Source: an uncultured Robiginitomaculum sp. (GTDB lineage: Bacteria > Pseudomonadota > Alphaproteobacteria > Caulobacterales > Maricaulaceae). Taken from it: a stretch of DNA of 39,310 nucleotides. Shown piece after piece: positions 31,059 through 37,223 of this stretch. Location of the stretch: contig CALLVD010000069.1 in NCBI GenBank assembly GCA_938010385.1, positions 1 through 39,310 on the forward strand, given 5' to 3'. The first letter of the stretch is position 1; each line of letters opens with the position of its first letter. The translations under genes and the position numbers were made by a program. Below the pieces are notes generated by a model. That model searched no databases. It was not told the DNA's origin and was given only the letters and a program-made list of their open reading frames with translations.

Positions 31059-31096
31059 AAAAGCCCTCCGCGCGGGGCGAAGGACTTTTCTTTTAA
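31059..31096. terminator. Bidirectional intrinsic terminator
   Basis: AAAAGCCCTCCGC pairs with GCGAAGGACTTTT apart from two C-A mismatches. A-rich flanks on one side become a T-run on the other strand, and TTTTCTTTT follows on the plus strand. It lies between the stop at 31054 and the fabI stop at 31111 and would end both convergent transcripts. Confidence 0.75.
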
Positions 31097-31110
31097 AACT
31101 GTTCTGCGCG

Positions 31111-31962
31111 TTATTCCCGCCCGCTGGCCTCGTCCATGGCGTCTTCGGCCGGCATGCCGATGGCGTGGAAGCCGCCGTCAACGTGATGGGTTTCGCCGGT
31201 GCAGGACAGGCCGAGATCGGACAGCATATAAAGGGCTGCACCGGCGACGCCGGCCGAGTCTGTGTTATCGCGCAGGGCGGAAGCCGCCTTGTTAAACCGG
31301 AACATATGCCGGCCGGAGCCGATACCGGCCGCCGCAAGCGTCTTAATCGGGCCGGCGGAAATGGCATTAACGCGAATGCCGCGCGGGCCCAGATCAGCGG
31401 CCAGATAGCGGGTGCACGCTTCCAGCGCCGCTTTGGCCACGCCCATGACGTTATAGTTCGGGATGACCCGCTCTGATCCCAGATAGGTAAGCGTGACCAT
31501 AGAGCCGCCGTCTTTCATGATGTGCGAGGCGCGGCGCGCGGCATCGACAAAGCTGTAGGCGGAGATATCCATGGCGGATTTAAACCCGTCGCGCGTGGTG
31601 TTTTCAACAAAGCTTCCGGCCAGCTGGTCTTTGCCGGCAAAGGCGATGGCGTGGACCAGAAAATCAATCTCGCCCCATTCATCTTTCAGCGTTTGGAAGG
31701 TGGCTTCCATCTGCGCGTCATTGGTCACGTCGCAATCGCACAGGATCGGCTCGGCGTCAGAGCCTTCCGGCATGATGGATTGCGCCAGCGGCTTTACCCG
31801 GCGCAGCAGGTTATCGCCCTGATAGGTGAAGGCGATTTCCGCGCCTTGGGCGGCCAGTTGGCGCGCAATGGCCCAAGCGATGGAGTTTTTATTCGCCACC
31901 CCCATGACAAGCCCGCGCTTGCCTTTCATTAATGTGCCTTCAGGGAAAATTTGCTCTGCCAT
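31111..31962 (-). CDS. fabI: Enoyl-[acyl-carrier-protein] reductase (NADH), FabI type
   Basis: This 283-residue short-chain reductase carries out the last reduction of each fatty-acid elongation cycle, converting enoyl-ACP to acyl-ACP with NADH. The N-terminal nucleotide-binding start is KRGLVMGVANKNSIAWAIA. The FabI catalytic pattern Y-x9-Y-x6-K is exact (Y160, Y170, K177), in the same spacing as E. coli Y146, Y156 and K163. SAGPIKTLAAAGI and HHVDGGFHAIGM are further family marks. It is slightly longer than the usual 260 residues at both ends. The ATG at 31962 has an AAAGAGA ribosome site. It is downstream of the DUF2125 gene with a 63-base gap and ends at a bidirectional terminator. Confidence 0.96.
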   Translation of the reverse strand: MAEQIFPEGTLMKGKRGLVMGVANKNSIAWAIARQLAAQGAEIAFTYQGDNLLRRVKPLAQSIMPEGSDAEPILCDCDVTNDAQMEATFQTLKDEWGEIDFLVHAIAFAGKDQLAGSFVENTTRDGFKSAMDISAYSFVDAARRASHIMKDGGSMVTLTYLGSERVIPNYNVMGVAKAALEACTRYLAADLGPRGIRVNAISAGPIKTLAAAGIGSGRHMFRFNKAASALRDNTDSAGVAGAALYMLSDLGLSCTGETHHVDGGFHAIGMPAEDAMDEASGRE

Positions 31963-32025
31963 ATCTGTTGTCTCTTTATGATTTGGATTTTTCGTAAACT
32001 AATGCGCGCCGGCGCGGCTGTCCGG

Positions 32026-32988
32026 TTAAAACGGGAGCCGCCCGAGTTTTATCGGCCCGAGCGAGACGACATTGTTTGTCACCGTCAGGCTCATCTGCCG
32101 CCGCCCGTCCTCGGCCTTTGGAAGATTGCCGATCATCAGGCCGGCAATCATGGCCTCGCCTGATGATAAGATGCCTTTGCGGGTCAGCTCGGATATGAGC
32201 GTTTGCTCATTGTTGACATTCAGCGCAATTTTTCCTGACAGGCCGGCGGGGCTGCGCGACAGATTAAATCCGCCGCCTAAATCCGCCTTGCCCCACAGCA
32301 CGTTAAAACGCTCGCTGCTATAGCCGGGGGTTGCCGAGCCGTAATCTGTCACCGATAAGACGCCCGAAATCCGCTCAATCTCCTCGCCCAAAGCTTGCCC
32401 GAGCCTTCCTGTCGCGCCCGCTGCCAAGGTCACGGCGTCTGCCGTTAAGTCATAGGAGGCCGTTTTGCCTTTTTGGGTGAACGCATAATCCAGAGCCCCG
32501 AGCGATTTCACCGGCGGCGCGTCCGCGCCTGTGGACGTCACACTGACGCCGCGCGCAATAATGTCGAGCTTGGCGAGCTCTCCGCTCAGGCGCGTCTTAG
32601 CGTTTATGTCCGCGCTCTCGGATTTCGTGTCAAAAATCCATCGCGCGCCCGCTATGGGCATGTCAAATTGCGCCGCGCCGGAATGGGTCAGGGTCCAAGA
32701 GGCCGGCGCATAGGCCGCGGCAGACAGCTTGGCGGTTTCAAGGCGCGCCCTAAGCCCCGCCTTGCCGAGTGGGCTGTCCGGCGTTTCTATCATCAGCGGT
32801 CCGGCGTCGGTCTTAAACCGCAAAGGATAGCCGGAAAATTTCAGCGGGCTGTGCTCAATCGCATAGCCCTGCGCGCGATAATCAGTAATTGTCTGCGCAG
32901 CGCCCTTGGCAATCGCCCCCTTGGCGACAAACCAATAAGCCGTCCAAGCCCCGATAATCAGGATGAGAATGATGATGATTTTACGCAT
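32026..32988 (-). CDS. DUF2125 domain protein, membrane anchored
   Basis: This 320-residue protein has one N-terminal membrane helix (about 3-22, KIIIILILIIGAWTAYWFV). The rest is beta-rich, with the DUF2125 pattern (GYAIEHSPLKFSGYPLRFK at the start, TLTHSGAAQFDMP in the middle). DUF2125 proteins are alphaproteobacterial, with the C-terminal part in the periplasm; their function is unknown. The gene starts one base after the stop of the YdcF-like gene, making it the last member of the ftsE-ftsX-YdcF-DUF2125 series before fabI. This placement near the division genes suggests an envelope function but does not show one. Confidence 0.85.
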   Translation of the reverse strand: MRKIIIILILIIGAWTAYWFVAKGAIAKGAAQTITDYRAQGYAIEHSPLKFSGYPLRFKTDAGPLMIETPDSPLGKAGLRARLETAKLSAAAYAPASWTLTHSGAAQFDMPIAGARWIFDTKSESADINAKTRLSGELAKLDIIARGVSVTSTGADAPPVKSLGALDYAFTQKGKTASYDLTADAVTLAAGATGRLGQALGEEIERISGVLSVTDYGSATPGYSSERFNVLWGKADLGGGFNLSRSPAGLSGKIALNVNNEQTLISELTRKGILSSGEAMIAGLMIGNLPKAEDGRRQMSLTVTNNVVSLGPIKLGRLPF

Positions 32989-32989
32989 G

Positions 32990-33721
32990 TTACGGCTCCT
33001 CGGCCCGGGCGGGTCCGGTGATGGTCGGCGGCTCTTGCTGTTCGCGCATGACGTCGCCCGGGGCGGGCACAGGCTGCGGCGCGGCAGTTTTACGATTGCC
33101 GGCGCCGCGCACCCAGACGGCCAAAAGCTTTAAATATTCACGCCACAAAAAGCCGAGTCGCTGCGTATCTGTCAGGGGCGAATCACCTACATAAGAATCA
33201 ACAGGGTAGGGGGTGATTCGAATGCCGCCGGTCGCTGTCGTAATTTCCAGCTTTGCGCGGGCCATGTGATAATCTGATGTCACCAGAATAATATGCTCAT
33301 AACCCAGAGCGGACGCCCAAATAGCCGTCTCGCGCCCATTGCCAAGCGTATCCTTGGCGGCCGTATCAATATCGACGCAACAATCGAGTGATTGCTCACT
33401 TATTCCCAGAAGGTCAATCAAGTCGCTTTGGGATACAGATGTCGCTACGCCGCTGGCCAGCAGGCGCTCGCCCTTCTTACGCTGCAAAAGTTGCCCGCCC
33501 GCCAGCATGCGTCCGGTGCCGCCGGTCAGAATGACAATCCCGTCAGCCTTTGGCAGCGGGTCTTGCGGCGAAGAGTTTTCTGTCGATACGGCAAAAACGG
33601 CAAAGCCGGCTAAAAGCAAGATAAGGCAGAGCAGCAGCAAAAATCGCACAAACCCGGCAAAATTGCGTATTTTCGACGCCGGCCGCGCCTGCCCGTCTGC
33701 TTTGACCCGGCGCCGTCTCAC
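32990..33721 (-). CDS. YdcF/ElyC family (DUF218) membrane-anchored protein
   Basis: This 243-residue protein has a basic N-terminal tail, a membrane helix (about 24-45) and a periplasmic DUF218 domain. Family motifs are DGIVILTGGTGR (60-71), a charged middle, GNGRETAIWA (128-137) and the late strand VTSDYHMARAKLE (147-159). YdcF/SanA/ElyC relatives act in envelope biogenesis and undecaprenyl-lipid economy, but the reaction is not established. The start is a GTG at 33721 that overlaps the ftsX stop (GTGA), clearly coupled. An upstream extension in the same frame lies inside ftsX and is unlikely. A plsC-type gene often follows here in relatives but is absent; DUF2125 follows instead. Confidence 0.85.
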   Translation of the reverse strand: MRRRRVKADGQARPASKIRNFAGFVRFLLLLCLILLLAGFAVFAVSTENSSPQDPLPKADGIVILTGGTGRMLAGGQLLQRKKGERLLASGVATSVSQSDLIDLLGISEQSLDCCVDIDTAAKDTLGNGRETAIWASALGYEHIILVTSDYHMARAKLEITTATGGIRITPYPVDSYVGDSPLTDTQRLGFLWREYLKLLAVWVRGAGNRKTAAPQPVPAPGDVMREQQEPPTITGPARAEEP

Positions 33722-34608
33722 AGTGCGGTCTCCCGCTGAATATGCAGTTTCGCCGTCATGCCGGCGGCTGCGGCACATATCACGGCGGTTAAAATCGGCG
33801 CGAGGAGCAGGATCAGAAAGTCTGTACCATCCAGCGTAAAGCTCGGCATCAGGGCATTGCTGCCGCGTCCGCTCATCAGCCAAAACAGCGCCGAGACGAT
33901 AAAGGCGAGCCCCGCCCCGGCCAGTCCGGCCAAAGCGCCAAGCTTGCCGAACCGAATAACAAACAGCCGCGCAATATAGCTTGGCCCCGCCCCGACTTGG
34001 CGCAGCACGTCAATAATGGCGTGACGCGCGGCCATGCCGGACTGCGTCGCAAAACCGGCGGCTGCGCCCGTGGCGGCAATCAGCAATATCAGCCCCAGCG
34101 TTCCGACAAGCTGCACGGCAGAGGCGGCGCGGCGAATCTCCCGGCTCCAGCGTTGGTGGTCGTCAATCTTGGCGTCCAGTCCGGCCTCTGTGATTGCATC
34201 ATTGAGCGTGCTCAGGGCGCGAGGCCTGTCGCCGGTTAGCTCCAGATCGACCAATAAAGGCAGGGGCAAGTCTTGCGGAATGCTGACTGTTCCCAGCCAA
34301 GGCCTTAAGAGCTGTTCGGCTGCCTCGCGCGAGACGGCAGATGCGCCCTCAATGCCGTCAACGGGCAGGGCCAGATCAATCACCGCCGACTGCGCGTCCT
34401 CGCCGCCGGACATAATCTGAACAGTTGCGCTGCGCGATAAATCTGAGTTCCAGCCGCCCGCTGCGCGAAAGCCCGCATTGGCGGCAATGGCAGACAGGCA
34501 GGCCAAAAAGACTAAGATCGCCAGCACAATAAAAAGCGGCCGGTCGGCGCGCACTTCGGCCGGCAATATCGGCTCGGCCTTGGCGGCGATGGTGATGTCG
34601 GCGCTCAT
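33718..34608 (-). CDS. ftsX: Cell division protein FtsX
   Basis: This 296-residue ABC-type membrane subunit has a cytoplasmic tail and first helix at about 24-45. A periplasmic loop (about 46-165, with SVIDLALPVDGIEG-like strands) follows, then three C-terminal helices from about 167 to 285. FtsX pairs with FtsE at the division site and controls peptidoglycan hydrolases through its periplasmic loop. The sequence is divergent, as is usual for alphaproteobacterial FtsX, and the call rests on topology and on its overlap with ftsE (ATGA at 34605-34608). Its stop overlaps the GTG start of the YdcF-like gene. Confidence 0.88.
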   Translation of the reverse strand: MSADITIAAKAEPILPAEVRADRPLFIVLAILVFLACLSAIAANAGFRAAGGWNSDLSRSATVQIMSGGEDAQSAVIDLALPVDGIEGASAVSREAAEQLLRPWLGTVSIPQDLPLPLLVDLELTGDRPRALSTLNDAITEAGLDAKIDDHQRWSREIRRAASAVQLVGTLGLILLIAATGAAAGFATQSGMAARHAIIDVLRQVGAGPSYIARLFVIRFGKLGALAGLAGAGLAFIVSALFWLMSGRGSNALMPSFTLDGTDFLILLLAPILTAVICAAAAGMTAKLHIQRETAL

Positions 34609-35366
34609 CCGATTTGCTCCACATGGCCGGACTTCAAAGAGAATGTGCGCGCCCCGCCGGGAATCAGATCGTGATCATGGGTTGCGATTAACACCGTCGT
34701 GCCCATGCGGTTCATTTCCGTCAGCAGCCGTATCAGGCGCGCCCCCATCGCCGGGTCTACATTGCCGGTCGGTTCATCGGCGAGCAAAAGGTCCGGCTTG
34801 GCAATCACGGCGCGGGCAATGGCGGCGCGCTGCTTCTCGCCTCCGGACAGCGTCGCCGGGCGGGCATGCAGCCGGTGCCCCAGCCCGACCCAGTCCAAAA
34901 GCTCAATGACGTCCGGCGTATAGACCGAGCGTGCCGTGCCGGAGACCCGCAAAGGCAGGGCTACGTTTTCAAACACGCTGAGATGCTCAATAAGGGAAAA
35001 GTCTTGCAGCACCACGCCGATGCGCCGCCGTATGGCCCGCTGCAAAGGCGGCGCGGCGACCGCCAAGTCCTGATCAAACAGTGATATCAGCCCGCGCGAC
35101 GGGGCGAGCGCCATATACATCAGGCGCATCAGCGACGATTTTCCGGCGCCCGACGGGCCGGTCAAAAAACTCATAGATCCGGCCGGCAGGGCGAAATTGA
35201 CATCGCGCAAAATTTCTTCGCCGCGCCCGTAACGCAGGCTGACATTCTCAAGTTTTGCCGCAAATACCGCCGGCGCGCTGCTGCCTGACAAGGCTGCGAA
35301 ACTGCGGCTCCTATCTTGATGGGGCGCGGGTCTGGACTTTGGCTTTAGAATTGGCACACTCGACAT
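34605..35366 (-). CDS. ftsE: Cell division ATP-binding protein FtsE
   Basis: This 253-residue ABC ATPase has all the motifs: Walker A GPSGAGKS at 70-77, signature LSGGE at 173-177, Walker B LLLADE at 193-198 and switch H230. It forms the FtsEX complex that activates septal cell wall hydrolysis. The N-terminal 35 residues before VSLRYGRGE are Ser/Pro/Arg-rich and not part of the usual 220-residue fold. A later start is possible, but I see no ATG between them. The gene is divergent from the zinc-ribbon gene with only 20 bases between starts, so both promoters must lie within the opposite gene's 5' end. Confidence 0.93.
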   Translation of the reverse strand: MSSVPILKPKSRPAPHQDRSRSFAALSGSSAPAVFAAKLENVSLRYGRGEEILRDVNFALPAGSMSFLTGPSGAGKSSLMRLMYMALAPSRGLISLFDQDLAVAAPPLQRAIRRRIGVVLQDFSLIEHLSVFENVALPLRVSGTARSVYTPDVIELLDWVGLGHRLHARPATLSGGEKQRAAIARAVIAKPDLLLADEPTGNVDPAMGARLIRLLTEMNRMGTTVLIATHDHDLIPGGARTFSLKSGHVEQIG

Positions 35367-35386
35367 ATAAACGAATCAGAGCCGCT

Positions 35387-36256
35387 ATGATACTCACCTG
35401 TCCCGATTGCGCTACGCGTTATATGACAAAACCCGAGGCGATTGGCCCGAACGGGCGGACCGTACGCTGCGCGAGTTGCTCTGCGACTTGGTATGTAGCC
35501 GCGCCGGACCTTGTCGACTCGGCCGGGCCCGCTGCGCCTGTTGCGGCTGCAGTGCCCGCCCCGACGCCCCGACCGGTTCGAAACCGGCGCCCCCGCGCAA
35601 AAAATACTGAGGGGCGATCGGTTGCTGATCCCGTCAATACGCCGGAGCCTGAGGCAGAAGACTTTGCCCCGCCCAGCGCCGCCGGCCTGATGCGGCAAAA
35701 AACAGAGCAAAAGCGCGCCGCGCGCCGCTTAATGAGCGTCGGCGCCATGTGGCTTGTGACGCTGTCCATACTCTCAGCCGCCGCCTTGTCAGCGTATGTC
35801 TATCGTCAGGACGTGGTTGAGGCCTACCCGCAATCGGCCACGCTCTACAAAGCGTTCGGCGTTAATGTCGCCAAAGGCGGCTTGGTTTTTGGGCGCGTCA
35901 TTACCCGCTCGGCCTTGGTTGAAGGCACGCCGACACTGATTGTTGAAGGCGAGGTGCATAATCCCGGCCGCGAAGGCGTAAATGCCCGTCTTGTTCAGCT
36001 TTCGCTCCATGATCCGTCCGGGCAGGTTTTGACCGCGTGGCAGGTGGAAATGCCGGCCGACAAGATTGGCAAGGGCGAAACGCTCAGCTTCGCGACGCAA
36101 TACCCGAACCAGCCTGTGGATGCGGTCAGTTTAAAATATAATTTTGCCGGTGACGTCTCGGCTGACTCCGGTGATGCCTCCGGTGATTTAGGGGGCGCTG
36201 CTGACGGTAATTCCAAACCGTCTTCTGACCGCGCTGCGCTCGCCCCGCGCCGCTGA
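35387..36256 (+). CDS. Zinc-ribbon (MJ0042-type) and DUF3426 membrane protein
   Basis: This 289-residue protein opens with an MJ0042-type zinc ribbon: C5/C8 (CPDC) and C28/C31 (CASC) around a short basic loop. A Pro/Ala-rich linker (about 38-105) follows, then a membrane helix (about 117-138). The C-terminal periplasmic DUF3426 domain (about 145-265) shows EGTPTLIVEGEVHNPG and VSLKYNF. The zinc ribbon should be cytoplasmic. Proteins of this layout occur next to ftsE in many Alphaproteobacteria, and their function is not known. The ATG at 35387 is used because the CxxC motif starts at residue 5. The longer frame from 35255 would run antisense through ftsE. hpt follows after one base, so the two genes are probably coupled. 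Confidence 0.9.
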   Translation: MILTCPDCATRYMTKPEAIGPNGRTVRCASCSATWYVAAPDLVDSAGPAAPVAAAVPAPTPRPVRNRRPRAKNTEGRSVADPVNTPEPEAEDFAPPSAAGLMRQKTEQKRAARRLMSVGAMWLVTLSILSAAALSAYVYRQDVVEAYPQSATLYKAFGVNVAKGGLVFGRVITRSALVEGTPTLIVEGEVHNPGREGVNARLVQLSLHDPSGQVLTAWQVEMPADKIGKGETLSFATQYPNQPVDAVSLKYNFAGDVSADSGDASGDLGGAADGNSKPSSDRAALAPRR

Positions 36257-36257
36257 C

Positions 36258-36767
36258 ATGCAAGCTGTCTTCAGCGCTGAGGACATTGCGCGGGCCGTTG
36301 ACCGTCTGGCCGATGATATCGCGCAAAACGCTTCCGGCATAACCCATTGCGCGGTGTTAATGGACGGGGCGATGATCTTTGCGTCCGATCTGTTGCGCGC
36401 TCTTTATAAACGCGGCATCGACCCCATCACCTTGTCCTTTCGCCTGTCCAGCTATGGCAAGGCGCGGCAAAGCTCAGGCCGCGTGCGCGTCACCGCCGAT
36501 ATAGAGGGCGATGTCACCGGCGCGCATGTCCTCATTGTCGACGATGTCCTCGACAGCGGCGCGACCCTCGATTTTGCGAAAGCGCATATTGAGGCCCTCG
36601 GCGCGGCCACGGTTACGACCTGTGTGTTTGCTGATAAACCCTATCCCGGCCGCACCCTAACGGCCGATTTTATAGGCGTCACCGCGCCCGATAAATTCCT
36701 CATCGGCTACGGCCTCGACGACGCCGCCCGAAAACGCGGCCTGCCCGAGATTTGGGCGGCGGGGTAG
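36258..36767 (+). CDS. hpt: Hypoxanthine-type phosphoribosyltransferase
   Basis: This 169-residue phosphoribosyltransferase has the PRPP-binding motif VLIVDDVLDSGATL (91-104) and the flexible-loop SSYG at 64-67. Purine salvage enzymes of this type convert hypoxanthine and often guanine plus PRPP to IMP or GMP. The base specificity is set by the C-terminal region KFLIGYGLDD, which fits hypoxanthine/guanine members. The ATG at 36258 lies one base after the stop of the zinc-ribbon gene, which suggests coupling. No terminator is seen in the 82-base gap to the next gene, but a candidate Zur-type site is. Confidence 0.93.
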   Translation: MQAVFSAEDIARAVDRLADDIAQNASGITHCAVLMDGAMIFASDLLRALYKRGIDPITLSFRLSSYGKARQSSGRVRVTADIEGDVTGAHVLIVDDVLDSGATLDFAKAHIEALGAATVTTCVFADKPYPGRTLTADFIGVTAPDKFLIGYGLDDAARKRGLPEIWAAG

Positions 36768-36800
36768 GGGTTTGCTCCAACTGCAAGGCTCACTCTCAAT

Positions 36801-36813
36801 GTAATAAAATAAC
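36801..36813. promoter_or_regulatory. Candidate Zur-type operator
   Basis: GTAATAAAATAAC is an imperfect palindrome (paired except one position and the centre) in the AT-rich gap before the metal-binding peptide and TonB receptor genes. Zur sites of the GTTATA-type are similar in style and place. This fits a zinc-repressed uptake operon, but the match is too loose to be more than a candidate. Confidence 0.25.
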
Positions 36814-36849
36814 TCGACAGGGTTTTGCGGGGGTGATAAATATCCGCGA

Positions 36850-37158
36850 ATGGCATTTCTGACCACATCACGCCGATTTATATTGGCCCTCGCTTTTGCG
36901 CTGTTTGCTTTGCAATCGGCCGGCGTGGCCCATGGCTATGCTTACGGGGATGATCCGCATGAGCATGGCGGGCAGGTTTGCTCCGTCGCCCTGGTTGCGC
37001 CTGACGCCGATGCGCTGCCGGCTTTGCCTGTATTATTCACGCAATCTGTGCAGATTTTTACGCCGCCGGCCTACGTGCCTGCGCTCAAAGCTGCACCGTT
37101 GACGGTCTATGCCCCGCGTCCGCCGCCCAAACGCGGGCCGCCGTCTTGCTCTTTATAA
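36850..37158 (+). CDS. Small exported His/Cys/Pro protein, DUF2946-like
   Basis: This 102-residue protein has a signal peptide (RRFILALAFALFALQSAG, cleavage near VAHGYA) and a short mature part. It has DDPHEHGG followed by a Cys, and a Pro-rich end PRPPPKRGPPSCSL with a second Cys. The layout recalls DUF2946-type small exported proteins found next to metal-related TonB receptors. The His and Cys residues could bind zinc or copper. The gene lies 65 bases before the TonB-dependent receptor on the same strand, probably in one operon. Function is inferred from composition and context; no catalytic motif is present. Confidence 0.62.
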   Translation: MAFLTTSRRFILALAFALFALQSAGVAHGYAYGDDPHEHGGQVCSVALVAPDADALPALPVLFTQSVQIFTPPAYVPALKAAPLTVYAPRPPPKRGPPSCSL

Positions 37159-37223
37159 ACTGACTTTAACGCTTGCGCCCTTCGCGCCGGCGACCCTTAC
37201 CTGTTTTTATAAAGAGATTACCC

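Noticed and set aside
33339-33839. Plus-strand 166-codon frame across the YdcF-like and ftsX genes.
   Set aside because: It is antisense to two well-supported coupled genes and lacks any domain.
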